From UBA1049 sp964525815 (GTDB lineage: Bacteria > Bacillota > Clostridia > Oscillospirales > CAG-382): a DNA stretch of 18,792 nt. The position numbers were made by a program, and so were the translations under genes. This document shows, piece by piece, positions 7,690-15,354 of this stretch. The notes under the pieces are model-generated. The model worked only from the letters and a program-made list of their open reading frames with translations, had not been told where the DNA came from and searched no databases. Within the stretch, counting starts at the first letter, position 1. Every line of letters starts with the position of its first letter. The stretch covers positions 1-18,792 of the forward strand of contig CAZGJQ010000033.1 in NCBI GenBank assembly GCA_964525815.1. Direction: 5' to 3'.

Positions 7690-8517
7690 ATGCCTTATAA
7701 CATATCTTATACCGATGCTAATGTTCTAAAACTCATAAAAAAACGCCCCGAGGACTCACACAAGGGGCTTTTTGGCACGCTTATTTCTCTGACCGGAAGC
7801 AGGAGCATGACAGGTGCGGCATACCTTTCCTCCATGGGAGCACTGCGTAGCGGTGTCGGGCTGTTAAAGCTTGCCGCAGACCCATACACCCAAACCGTGT
7901 TAAAAAGCTGTCTTTTTGAAGCGGTATATATTAAGCCGTCCGACATTATCTTCGAACAGGCAAGCGCATATCTGTTCGGCTGCGGTATAGGAAGAGAGTA
8001 TGATTCCTTGCTGTCAACTCTGCTGCCCGAGTTAAGGAAACCGACCGTTATCGATGCAGACGGCATAAATTATTTAGCCATGAATATAAATGTATTAAAA
8101 AGCATGAGCAGCAACAGCAGCAATACAATTCTTACACCCCACCCTGCCGAAATGGGTCGACTAGCAGGTAAGGACAGTGCATACATCCAGGCAAACAGAG
8201 AGGAATGCGCTTATCGCTTTGCGCATGAATACGGATGTGTTTTAGTGCTTAAGGGCAGGAACACCCTAATAGCACTTCCTGACGGAAGCCTTATGGTCAA
8301 CACAACCGGCAACAGCGGTCTTTCCAAAGGAGGCAGCGGGGATGTGCTTGCAGGGGTAATCGCTTCTCTTTGCGCACAGGGGTATTCCTGCCGTGATGCG
8401 TCCGTTTTGGGGGTATACCTGCATGGGCTTGCCGCAGACAGACTTGTCCCAAAGCTCGGTATCCACGGTATGCTTCCCCGGGATTTGCCCTCTGAGATAG
8501 GCGTTCTTTTAGGCTGA
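7690..8517 (+). CDS. nnrD: ADP-dependent NAD(P)H-hydrate dehydratase
   Basis: 275 aa, the size of a stand-alone dehydratase domain without the N-terminal NnrE epimerase. The enzyme uses ADP to dehydrate damaged (S)-NADHX and NADPHX back to NADH and NADPH in the cytoplasm. Ribokinase-like family motifs are intact: KGLFGTLISLTGS with the MTGAAYLSSMGALRSGVG region, VIDADGIN, LTPHPAEM (His151, Glu154), VLKGRNTLIA, and GGSGDVLAG with Asp218 as the expected catalytic acid/base. The epimerase partner is not in the window. It starts an operon with a small lipoprotein and alr, an arrangement familiar in Firmicutes near acpS. Confidence 0.95.
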   Translation: MPYNISYTDANVLKLIKKRPEDSHKGLFGTLISLTGSRSMTGAAYLSSMGALRSGVGLLKLAADPYTQTVLKSCLFEAVYIKPSDIIFEQASAYLFGCGIGREYDSLLSTLLPELRKPTVIDADGINYLAMNINVLKSMSSNSSNTILTPHPAEMGRLAGKDSAYIQANREECAYRFAHEYGCVLVLKGRNTLIALPDGSLMVNTTGNSGLSKGGSGDVLAGVIASLCAQGYSCRDASVLGVYLHGLAADRLVPKLGIHGMLPRDLPSEIGVLLG

Positions 8518-8550
8518 AGCCGCTCAAATGTGTTTTTATGAGGTGCAAGT

Positions 8551-9072
8551 GTGAAAAAAGCTATTCTCTCGATTCTTATATTACTTCTACTTTTCTGCTT
8601 CTCCACCTGCTCGCTGATTGAGAAGGATATTGACAGTGTAAGAAGACTACTCTCCTATCCTGTATGTGTTTCCGCCGTTATTGAGCGGGAACCGGCTGTA
8701 AGGTTTAAGCTCTATGTTTATGAAAACGAGACAATGTTTACCTTTACCGAGCCATCTATTCTTTGCCCCTTCACGGTGAAAAAGAATAACGAAGGATATT
8801 ATGCGCAATATGACGGTATAGAGACCGAAATAGACCGCATTGGAGTAATGGCCGCGGATGCGCTGGACATTGCCTTGGAAACCGTGAGATCAAGCACGGA
8901 ATGCGAACAGCAGAGCCAATCCGGACAGAATGTTCTGCTCTTTTCTATTGACGGCAATAATGTTTTAGTGTATTATAATAAAGATAACGGAGTTATTGAT
9001 AAAATTATTTCGGAGGCTTACGGACAGCTTTTTTCCTATGAAATACTGTCGGTCGAGAGCATACAAACATGA
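8551..9072 (+). CDS. Small lipoprotein between nnrD and alr
   Basis: 173 aa from GTG at 8551, with GAGGTG five nt upstream. The basic start and hydrophobic stretch end at FSTC (Cys20), a loose lipobox, so a lipid-anchored exported protein is likely. The mature part has no motif I can name; it looks like an alpha/beta fold rich in short strands such as VLVYYNKDNGVIDKIISE. In Bacillus subtilis the alr gene is preceded by ydcC, which encodes a LolA-like lipoprotein. This gene holds the same place and may be a distant counterpart, which I infer from position only. Its stop overlaps the alr start by 4 nt (ATGA), so translation is probably coupled. Confidence 0.8.
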   Translation: MKKAILSILILLLLFCFSTCSLIEKDIDSVRRLLSYPVCVSAVIEREPAVRFKLYVYENETMFTFTEPSILCPFTVKKNNEGYYAQYDGIETEIDRIGVMAADALDIALETVRSSTECEQQSQSGQNVLLFSIDGNNVLVYYNKDNGVIDKIISEAYGQLFSYEILSVESIQT

Positions 9073-10175
9073 CGGAAAACAGAGTTGAGGTTCTTATTAA
9101 CCTCAGCAGCATTAAGCATAATTATAAACATCTAAAAAATATCGTAGGCAGTGACTGTAAGGTTATGCCCGTTGTTAAGGCAGACGCTTACGGGCACGGT
9201 GCTGCGAGGGTCAGTGCCGCACTTGTGGAAGCCGGTGCGGATTTTTTTGCGGTCGCAAGCCTTGAAGAAGCCATGGAGCTGAGAAAAAGCGGAGTTGAAA
9301 GCGATATCCTGATATTTGGCGTTACCTGTGTTGAATATATGCCCTTACTTAATGAATACAATCTAATTCAAACTGCGGTTTCGGTCGAATATGCAGAGCT
9401 TCTCTCAAAAAACGGAGGCGGACGGGTACATATAAAGATAGATACCGGAATGTCAAGGCTGGGGCTATACTGTCACTCACAGGAGGATATAAAGGATGCT
9501 GTAGAGAGCATAGAAAAGATACAGAATTATAAAAGCATAAATATAGAAGGTATTTTTACCCATTTTGCTGATTCGGACAAGCCCTCAACTAATTTCACCG
9601 AAAAGCAGTTCTCGATTTTTTCGGAGCTCTTAAACGCAGCAAAAAGTAAAAATATCAAGCTCGGTCTGCGTCATTGCTGTAACAGTGCGGCAATCCTAAA
9701 CTTTCCGCATATGAAGCTGGATATGGTCAGAGCCGGGATATCCCTTTACGGACTTACCCCCTTACCCCATACAAGAGACAAGAGTCTTAGAGTGGCTATG
9801 ACCTTGAAGTGTCGGATTTCTGCCGTTGCCATGCTCAAAAAGGGGGACAGCATCAGCTACGGGCGCACCTTTACCGCACAAAAGGATATAAAGGTTGCGG
9901 TATTGTCAATCGGATATGCGGACGGCTTATTCCGCTCTTTCAGCGACAAAGCCTTCGTTAAAATAAACGACAAAAAAGCTAAAATAATCGGGACAATTTG
10001 TATGGATTTATGCGTTGCGGAGGTTAGCGACATACATTGCCGTCCGGGAGACGAGGCGATTATCTTTGAGACCGCCGATGACATCAATACGCTTGCCGAT
10101 ATTCTCGGCACAATAAATTACGAGATTATATGCAGCCCTAATCACAGGGTAAAAAGACTCTATACTGACGAATAA
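9069..10175 (+). CDS. alr: Alanine racemase
   Basis: 368 aa, a normal length. It is a PLP enzyme that interconverts L- and D-alanine, giving D-alanine for peptidoglycan. The PLP lysine is Lys37 in VVKADAYGHG. The second catalytic base is Tyr264 in SYGRTF. Other hallmarks are IDTGMSRLG, DMVRAGISLYG and SIGYADG. The fold-type III barrel and the C-terminal beta domain are both complete. The ATG overlaps the lipoprotein stop, so nnrD, the lipoprotein and alr form one unit. I see no clear terminator after it; the next gene has its own near-consensus promoter. In Bacillus a toxin-antitoxin pair follows alr, but here the next gene is an MpsC-like protein. Confidence 0.97.
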   Translation: MTENRVEVLINLSSIKHNYKHLKNIVGSDCKVMPVVKADAYGHGAARVSAALVEAGADFFAVASLEEAMELRKSGVESDILIFGVTCVEYMPLLNEYNLIQTAVSVEYAELLSKNGGGRVHIKIDTGMSRLGLYCHSQEDIKDAVESIEKIQNYKSINIEGIFTHFADSDKPSTNFTEKQFSIFSELLNAAKSKNIKLGLRHCCNSAAILNFPHMKLDMVRAGISLYGLTPLPHTRDKSLRVAMTLKCRISAVAMLKKGDSISYGRTFTAQKDIKVAVLSIGYADGLFRSFSDKAFVKINDKKAKIIGTICMDLCVAEVSDIHCRPGDEAIIFETADDINTLADILGTINYEIICSPNHRVKRLYTDE

Positions 10176-10221
10176 ACCACTATCAGAGAGCTTAATACAC
10201 ACAAATTTAATCCTTTTTATA

Positions 10222-10250
10222 TTGACAATCATTACATTATGGTATAGAAT
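10222..10250 (+). promoter_or_regulatory. Near-consensus promoter for the MpsC-like gene
   Basis: A perfect -35 TTGACA (10222-10227), a 17-bp spacer and a -10 TAGAAT (10245-10250). Transcription would begin near 10257, which rules out the in-frame TTG at 10254 as a start and supports the ATG at 10281. Confidence 0.75.
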
Positions 10251-10280
10251 AGTTTGTGCAGTCGATACGGTGGTGAAGAT

Positions 10281-10646
10281 ATGACAAAAGGTCAGCTGGA
10301 AGCAAGGATAAGCGAAACAATAAGTAAGTTCGAAATCGAATATATGGGCAGAGGTCCCAAATCAATCCGCACCTATGTTATCTGTGATATGATTGTGGTC
10401 AGGTTAGCGGGATTTCTGAGCCCTTCAGAGCAAAAACTAACCGATAATCCGCACGGAATTGAATTGCTTAAAAAGGTTCGCACATCACTTTTTGAAGGCG
10501 GACGCACATATTTGGAATCGCTCATAAAGGAAGTTTTAGACGCCTCGGTTGTTAGTACCTATTCGGATGTAAGCACCAAAACAGGCGAAAAAATTATCAT
10601 TATCGTTACCGACAGGAATTTAGAGGATATGGTTACAAAAAAATAA
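10281..10646 (+). CDS. MpsC-like DUF2294 family protein
   Basis: 121 aa, the size of a single DUF2294 domain. Family features include IEYMGRGPKSIRTYVICDMI, GGRTYLESLIKEV and STYSDVSTKTGEKIIIIVTD. There is no signal peptide or membrane helix. DUF2294 is called MpsC in Staphylococcus, where it lies with mpsAB, a membrane system now linked to CO2/bicarbonate supply; its own biochemical role is not established as far as I know. No MpsA or MpsB (DUF2309) partner is visible here. Instead a PEPCK-like DUF4914 protein and a DUF3360 transporter follow. The start is ATG 10281, preceded by GGTGGTGAAGAT; an upstream in-frame TTG falls inside the promoter. Confidence 0.85.
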   Translation: MTKGQLEARISETISKFEIEYMGRGPKSIRTYVICDMIVVRLAGFLSPSEQKLTDNPHGIELLKKVRTSLFEGGRTYLESLIKEVLDASVVSTYSDVSTKTGEKIIIIVTDRNLEDMVTKK

Positions 10647-10696
10647 TCGGAAGACAATGCAAAGTAGCAAAGAATCTTTACTAAGTTGTAAGTAAT

Positions 10697-10731
10697 CCGA
10701 TATCCTTGTTTTTTTAGGATATCGGTCTTTT
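10697..10731 (+). terminator. Intrinsic terminator or attenuator between the MpsC-like and DUF4914 genes
   Basis: A perfect 9-bp stem, CCGATATCC (10697-10705) with GGATATCGG (10717-10725), has an 11-nt T-rich loop and is followed by TCTTTTT. I find no good promoter between this hairpin and the DUF4914 start at 10757. The 50-nt stretch before the hairpin can also fold a weaker stem around AAAGAATCTTT. The element may end the short transcript, or may attenuate read-through into the two downstream genes. Confidence 0.8.
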
Positions 10732-10756
10732 TATTATCTAAGAAAGGGATTTAAAT

Positions 10757-12631
10757 ATGAACGAGTTAAACAAAATCAAGCTCCCCGGTTATGTCGATGA
10801 TATCATTAAAAGCAGCAGCAATGTTATCCTGCCCAAGTCAAGAAAGCAGCTTATAGAATTAGCCTTGGGCAAAAACGATCAGCCTGTTTTTACCGTTGAA
10901 TATGATGTTGAAGGATTCGGTGTAATACCGGAGGCAACAGTTACAGCCTGTAAAAACGGTGCTGTTATTAACTATATGGAAGACTATATGCGAAGACGGG
11001 ATCCCGATTGTCTGCTTGTTGCAGATAAAAACGATACCGACAAACCTAAATACGATGATATTTATGATGAGGATTTTGCTCCATTGAGAAACCAAACTTT
11101 CGAGTGGCTCAAAAAGCAGGAGCTTATTTTACTTCCTTTTAAAGCGGGAGGTATGGACTACGGATATGACGCTCTTCTGATAGCGCCTGTTAATGCAGCC
11201 TTTTTTGCGGGCGGGCTTGCTGATCTTCAGGGCTTTATTGAAGCGGACGACATTCCGGAGGGCTTTTGTCCCAAAGCAATTATTTTCCTTGCTCCTCCGT
11301 TCAGGCATACACACTTTGACGGCAGACAAATCGTCATTCACAACAGGCTGGAAAACATGCATGAGCTTTTTTCATACAATCTTTATCCTGGTCCGAGTGC
11401 TAAGAAAGGTATATACGGAGTTCTTCTCAATATCGGAGAGATAGAAGGCTGGATAACCGTACATGCTTCTACTGTAAAGGTTATTACCCCTTACGATAAC
11501 GAAATCATTATTATGCATGAGGGCGCTTCCGGCGGCGGAAAAAGTGAGATGATAGAAAACATCCACAAGGAGCTTGACGGTAGAATACTGCTTGGGCAGA
11601 ACACCATATCCGGCGAAAAAACATATATAGAATTAAAAGAGACCTGCGAGCTTCGTCCGGTTACCGACGATATGGCGCTCTGCCATCCCAAAATGCAAAA
11701 CGACAGCAGAAAGCTGGTTGTAAAGGATGCTGAGCAGGGCTGGTTCCTGAGGCTTGACCATATAAAGTCCTACGGAACGACTCCTCAATACGAGAAGATT
11801 TTTACTCATCCGTCCGAACCGTTGATATTCCTGAATTTAGAAGCTGTTCCCGGCTCGACCTGTCTTGTATGGGAGCATACAAAGGACTCTGACGGAACTC
11901 CCTGCCCAAATCCGAGAGTCATCCTTCCCCGTCGTTTGGTTAAAAACGTTATCGACGAGCCTGTCGAAATCGATGTGCGGAGCTTCGGAGTAAGAACGCC
12001 GCCCTGCACAAAAGAAAGCCCGACATACGGTATTTTGGGCATGTTTCATATTCTTCCGCCTGCTATTGCATGGTTGTGGAGACTTGTTGCACCGAGGGGA
12101 CATAATAATCCGAGTGTAACCGACACAACCGGCATGGTCAGTGAGGGAGTCGGCTCATACTGGCCCTTTGCAACCGGAAAAATGGTCGAACAGGCAAATC
12201 TTCTGCTCACGCAGATAGCAACCCATTCCAACACAAGGTACCTTCTTATACCAAATCAGCATATAGGTGCTTATAATGTCAGCTTCAAGCCGCAATGGAT
12301 TGCCAGAGAATACCTCGCAAGACGCGGAAGCGCAAGGTTTAATCCCGAGCAGCTCAAAGAAGCAAGGTGCTCTTTGCTCGGATATTGTCTTGAATCGCTT
12401 AAGGTTGACGGGCAGTATATAGGAAAGGCATTTTTACAAACGGAAATGCAGTCCGAGATAGGGATTGAAGGTTACGATGCTGGAGCTAAAATACTTAACG
12501 ATTTCTTCAGGAGTCAACTGGAAAAATTCAATATACCAGAGCTCTATCCGTTGGGAAGGCAGATTATACAGTTATTTCTTGATAATGCGCCCACAGATGA
12601 GTTCAACAGATTGATTCCCATGAAATACTAG
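10757..12631 (+). CDS. DUF4914 family P-loop protein, PEP carboxykinase-like
   Basis: 624 aa. AAAGGG (10743-10748) sits 8 nt before the ATG. The centre holds a Walker A/P-loop HEGASGGGKSEM (GASGGGKS, residues 256-263), followed by a TDDMA acidic pair, a PEPCK-like kinase arrangement. Other conserved-looking patches are FLAPPFRHTHFDGRQ, FLNLEAVPGSTC, APRGHNNPS and GVGSYWPFATGKM. I recognise the protein as DUF4914, which I recall as related to ATP-dependent phosphoenolpyruvate carboxykinase. It is not a normal PEPCK: the usual Lys and metal-ligand motifs are not evident, so the substrate is unknown. It is cytoplasmic. The transporter gene begins 8 nt after its stop, so the pair is almost certainly co-translated. 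A hairpin with U-tract precedes it and may control expression. Confidence 0.85.
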   Translation: MNELNKIKLPGYVDDIIKSSSNVILPKSRKQLIELALGKNDQPVFTVEYDVEGFGVIPEATVTACKNGAVINYMEDYMRRRDPDCLLVADKNDTDKPKYDDIYDEDFAPLRNQTFEWLKKQELILLPFKAGGMDYGYDALLIAPVNAAFFAGGLADLQGFIEADDIPEGFCPKAIIFLAPPFRHTHFDGRQIVIHNRLENMHELFSYNLYPGPSAKKGIYGVLLNIGEIEGWITVHASTVKVITPYDNEIIIMHEGASGGGKSEMIENIHKELDGRILLGQNTISGEKTYIELKETCELRPVTDDMALCHPKMQNDSRKLVVKDAEQGWFLRLDHIKSYGTTPQYEKIFTHPSEPLIFLNLEAVPGSTCLVWEHTKDSDGTPCPNPRVILPRRLVKNVIDEPVEIDVRSFGVRTPPCTKESPTYGILGMFHILPPAIAWLWRLVAPRGHNNPSVTDTTGMVSEGVGSYWPFATGKMVEQANLLLTQIATHSNTRYLLIPNQHIGAYNVSFKPQWIAREYLARRGSARFNPEQLKEARCSLLGYCLESLKVDGQYIGKAFLQTEMQSEIGIEGYDAGAKILNDFFRSQLEKFNIPELYPLGRQIIQLFLDNAPTDEFNRLIPMKY

Positions 12632-12639
12632 GTTCGGAT

Positions 12640-13857
12640 ATGCTTAGAACACTTTCCAAGCTTCGCCTTATTGATTTTATCCCTGCATTTTCAGGTCTTA
12701 TCGGCAAAACCGCACTTGTTACCTCCTTTGCCCTTGTCTGGGCGCAGGAGCTTAATATAGAAAACGCAGGCTTTGTATTTGAGAATGTAAGGCTTGAAAT
12801 AATGATTGCCAGTATAATAACCCTAATAATAGCTTTTTTGCTGCCTAAAGCATCCCCCGCAGGCACACTTTCTCCGCTCATTATTCTTATACCGGTAATG
12901 GTAGGCTTCGGTGTTCATCCGCTTATACTCAGCGTAGAGGTTGGCATTTTGGGAATAGTTGCCGTAAAAACGGGTATCTTCGGCAAGCTGATAGGCCTTT
13001 CCGGCAATATCAGCAAGTCAAGCCTGTCCCTTGTATTCGGTGTCTCAGGTATTGTTTTGTCAATAGAGAAGCTTATTTCCTTTTTTAGAAACAAATATAT
13101 GCCCTTGATTATTCTTCTGATATTCTTGATTGCCATATATATAGTCCTGTTTATATACAAAAAGGCTTGGGTAATTATTCCCACAGCCGCCGTTGCTTCG
13201 ATATTTATTCCCTTGCTCTTTGGTATCGAGCCGGATTTGGCAGGCGCAAGCGCTCCTCTTAATTTCAACCCATATTATTGGTGGAATGATATGTGGGGAA
13301 TCGGTTTTGGTCTTAATGCCGTCACTTTATTGAAAACGCTTCCCTTCGCTCTTTTTGTTATTGTTTTATGGGCTGTAGACACTGTGTCAGTCAAGGCTAT
13401 TACGGATAATAATTCCGGAGATAACGAAAAACAGACTGATATAGATATGAACAATTCGTTCTTGATTGTATCCGCACGAAACGCCGCCGGAGGATTATGC
13501 GGAGGAGCGCAGACCGCTGCGTTATGGCGCAGCTTCCTGATACCTCTGTCAATGGTTAAGCGCCCTATACAGTATTCGGCAATATTGCTCGGTATACTGG
13601 GAATAACCGCAAGTATTACGGCTGTTCCCATAAGAATAATGTCTTATCCTCCGCTTATCTGGACGGTTCTGCTCTTCGGAATCTTTGTCCCCTTCCTGAA
13701 TATCGGGTTAAAGGGTATTAAGAATTCCGATGGATACATGCGAAAGGGAGCTATTACGCTGCTTACTGCTATAGGATTGCTTTTTAATCCAATTATAACC
13801 TGGGTCGGAGCTGTTGTTTTTGAAAAAACATCATTTAAAAAGAACAGAAGAAATTAG
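12640..13857 (+). CDS. DUF3360 family membrane transporter, SulP/NCS2-like
   Basis: 405 aa, strongly hydrophobic, with about 10-12 membrane helices and a basic C-terminal tail. Patterns recalled from DUF3360 proteins are present: PAFSGLIGKTALV near the start, ENVRLEIMIAS, NFNPYYWWNDMWG, ARNAAGGLCGGAQTAALWRS and a FNPIITWVGAVVFE-like end. The Gly-rich GGLCGGAQTA segment resembles the substrate-binding half-helices of SulP/NCS2 anion and nucleobase transporters. The substrate is unknown. The gene begins 8 nt after the PEPCK-like DUF4914 gene, suggesting that uptake and use of one compound are joined. A strong hairpin terminator follows its stop. Confidence 0.8.
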   Translation: MLRTLSKLRLIDFIPAFSGLIGKTALVTSFALVWAQELNIENAGFVFENVRLEIMIASIITLIIAFLLPKASPAGTLSPLIILIPVMVGFGVHPLILSVEVGILGIVAVKTGIFGKLIGLSGNISKSSLSLVFGVSGIVLSIEKLISFFRNKYMPLIILLIFLIAIYIVLFIYKKAWVIIPTAAVASIFIPLLFGIEPDLAGASAPLNFNPYYWWNDMWGIGFGLNAVTLLKTLPFALFVIVLWAVDTVSVKAITDNNSGDNEKQTDIDMNNSFLIVSARNAAGGLCGGAQTAALWRSFLIPLSMVKRPIQYSAILLGILGITASITAVPIRIMSYPPLIWTVLLFGIFVPFLNIGLKGIKNSDGYMRKGAITLLTAIGLLFNPIITWVGAVVFEKTSFKKNRRN

Positions 13858-13863
13858 TTTAAT

Positions 13864-13899
13864 TCCGGGGTAGCTCACAGCTCCCCGGATTTTACTTTA
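13864..13899 (+). terminator. Terminator of the DUF4914-DUF3360 unit, overlapping the opposite gene's 3' end
   Basis: The outer stem TCCGGGG (13864-13870) pairs with CCCCGGA (13883-13889). A bulged T and an inner AGCT/AGCT stem close on a CAC loop, and TTTTACTTTAT follows. The hairpin contains the stop and last codons of the convergent adenylyltransferase gene (13875), so it may also slow transcription arriving from the other side, though that side lacks a good T-run. Confidence 0.85.
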
Positions 13900-14735
13900 T
13901 ATAAGTAATCGGTCATATTTCTGTCGTCCTCGTGACAGTATGAATACCCAAAATGCTCCGCCACATAGACAGCGGTCTGCCTGAACAATTCCCCGGCGGT
14001 AAACATTGATGTCCAAAAGCTATCATAATTGCTGTCTGAATAGGTTTTTTCATACAAACTGTACATGTCAGTGGGCAGCAGTCTTTTATAAAACTTGCCT
14101 AACTTCCCCGGCGAAATATTGAAATCATGCTTAACGCCTATATACCAATCAAGCATTTTATGCAGCATCTCACGGACATTATTGAACATCCACATCGCAT
14201 AGGACAGTTCATCTCTTGCGATTCCTTTTACGACATTGTTCTGGCACCACCAGAACTCATTACAGCAGCTGTTATATTTTGCTGCAGTCGGCTTCTTTAC
14301 CCAATAATCCTTATCCGAAGCGGGCGGTATTTGAGGTAAAATTCCGTCCTTATCGAGCATCGGAACCGTAAGGCTGTCGTTTTGATAATCCTCCAGCATC
14401 TTTTCTATCGTTACAATACCTAAATCGATACGGTTTCCGTCTTTGAACAGCATGAGCCATGTATAAGAACGAGTGAAATCCATTTCCATTCCCAGTCCAA
14501 TATCATTTAAATCCGGTTCCTGAAGCATGGCAAGCTCACCGAAGACCGAAATCCAGCTTTTGTCTTTTAAAAATGATTCCGTGTCGGTTACGACATATAC
14601 AATATCATAGTCCTGATATTGATCCTTCTGAACATTTGGGTTTGTTCTGGAGCCGTTCATATAAGCAGCTCTGACCCGCTCGTCCGCCTTGGCAACTCCG
14701 AGTATTAAATCATACACTTCTTTCTCTGTACGCAT
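13875..14735 (-). CDS. Aminoglycoside 6-adenylyltransferase-like protein (ANT(6)/AadE family)
   Basis: 286 aa from ATG 14735, chosen because GGAG lies 9 nt upstream; an in-frame start at 14762 has no ribosome site. The nucleotidyltransferase core has GSR (28-30), the acidic pair DYD (Asp42 and Asp44) and a third Asp in RIDL (Asp104), as in ANT(6) enzymes that adenylylate streptomycin at O-6. The C-terminal helical domain has the family pattern YNSCCNEFWWCQNNVVKGI and ISPGKLGKFYKRLLP. All catalytic residues are present, so an active enzyme is plausible, but chromosomal homologues often have no shown resistance role. The second gene of a two-gene operon, it lies 40 nt after a GNAT acetyltransferase. 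Its 3' end sits inside the terminator hairpin of the convergent transporter gene. Confidence 0.88.
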   Translation of the reverse strand: MRTEKEVYDLILGVAKADERVRAAYMNGSRTNPNVQKDQYQDYDIVYVVTDTESFLKDKSWISVFGELAMLQEPDLNDIGLGMEMDFTRSYTWLMLFKDGNRIDLGIVTIEKMLEDYQNDSLTVPMLDKDGILPQIPPASDKDYWVKKPTAAKYNSCCNEFWWCQNNVVKGIARDELSYAMWMFNNVREMLHKMLDWYIGVKHDFNISPGKLGKFYKRLLPTDMYSLYEKTYSDSNYDSFWTSMFTAGELFRQTAVYVAEHFGYSYCHEDDRNMTDYLYKVKSGEL

Positions 14736-14775
14736 AATTTTTATCTCCTGCTTTGTTATCAAATGTAACGCAATT

Positions 14776-15225
14776 TTACAAACGCATGATAAAAGCTGTT
14801 TTTTCCTTCATATCGAATCCGCAATTACTGTAAAAACCGAGTGTGCTTTCCTTTTTTGATCCGGTCATGAGCATAATCTTGTAGCAGCCGGCTTCTTCCG
14901 CTATGCTGACTGCTCTTTTCATCAAGGCGGTTGCGTAACCCTTCCCCCTGTGTCCGGCATGGGTAACCACATTTTCTATAATCGCATACGGTCTTGAATT
15001 ATTCGTCAAATTTTCTATAACCACCAATGTAACCGATGATACTATTCTTCCGTCAACCGAACCTACAAGCAGGTGATACAGCCCGTCCGACTCGAATTTT
15101 TGTATATGTTCACGCCATTTATCCAAGCACTGCGTCTGAGTCGGAGGATTGGAAGCAAGGTGCTCGGAATACAGCTCATACAGAGCCTCTGCGTCCTTTG
15201 GATTTGCTTTTCTGATAATGAGCAT
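14776..15225 (-). CDS. GNAT family N-acetyltransferase
   Basis: 149 aa, a complete single GNAT domain. Motif A, IIENVVTHAGHRGKGYATAL (83-101), contains the acetyl-CoA pyrophosphate loop RGKGYA (93-98), and the C-terminal FYSNCGF fits motif B. The enzyme would transfer acetyl from acetyl-CoA to an amine; the substrate is unknown. AGGTGG lies 4 nt before the ATG. The gene leads an operon with an ANT(6)-like adenylyltransferase. That pairing could reflect antibiotic modification, but small GNATs are common, so this is only suggestive. Confidence 0.9.
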   Translation of the reverse strand: MLIIRKANPKDAEALYELYSEHLASNPPTQTQCLDKWREHIQKFESDGLYHLLVGSVDGRIVSSVTLVVIENLTNNSRPYAIIENVVTHAGHRGKGYATALMKRAVSIAEEAGCYKIMLMTGSKKESTLGFYSNCGFDMKEKTAFIMRL

Positions 15226-15240
15226 ATATCCACCTAATTC

Positions 15241-15256
15241 TAAAGTAATGACTTTA
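15241..15256. promoter_or_regulatory. Palindrome at the GNAT transcription start, possible operator
   Basis: TAAAGTAATGACTTTA is a perfect 6-bp inverted repeat with a 4-nt centre. It lies just downstream of the -10 box (15267-15272), roughly at +4 to +19, where a repressor would block transcription. A neighbouring TAATTAATTA palindrome (15255-15264) overlaps it. No regulator gene is adjacent, and AT-rich DNA gives chance palindromes. Confidence 0.4.
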
Positions 15257-15266
15257 ATTAATTATT

Positions 15267-15295
15267 ATTTTACTATATTTTATAAATTTTGTCAA
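15267..15295 (-). promoter_or_regulatory. Promoter for the GNAT-adenylyltransferase operon
   Basis: On the minus strand a perfect TTGACA (15290-15295), a 17-bp spacer and TAAAAT (15267-15272). It begins right after the hairpin that follows the tRNA gene, so the operon is insulated from the tRNA transcript. Confidence 0.75.
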
Positions 15296-15299
15296 CATT

Positions 15300-15335
15300 A
15301 AAGACTCGCAGGCATCAGCCTGCGAGTCTTTTTTA
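15300..15335. terminator. Strong bidirectional-type hairpin downstream of tRNA-Leu
   Basis: A perfect 14-bp stem (15300-15313 with 15318-15331) closes on the loop ATCA. On the plus strand it runs into six T. On the minus strand, the side where the tRNA is read, the stem ends in TCTTT followed by AATG, a weaker tract. It is the likely end of the tRNA transcript. A second small palindrome, GCGGAA-TT-TTCCGC (15337-15350), lies between it and the tRNA. Confidence 0.75.
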
Positions 15336-15354
15336 TGCGGAATTTTCCGCTGTT

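Noticed and set aside
8211..8606. Open frames on the minus strand across nnrD and the following gap
   Set aside because: They are shadows of nnrD, whose catalytic motifs are intact on the plus strand.
10254..10280. Upstream TTG start for the MpsC-like protein
   Set aside because: It overlaps the expected transcription start of the TTGACA/TAGAAT promoter, and the family alignment begins at the ATG at 10281.
15241..15351. CRISPR-like repeats near the tRNA
   Set aside because: The palindromes here differ in sequence and are not regularly spaced; they are a terminator hairpin, a small stem and a possible operator.
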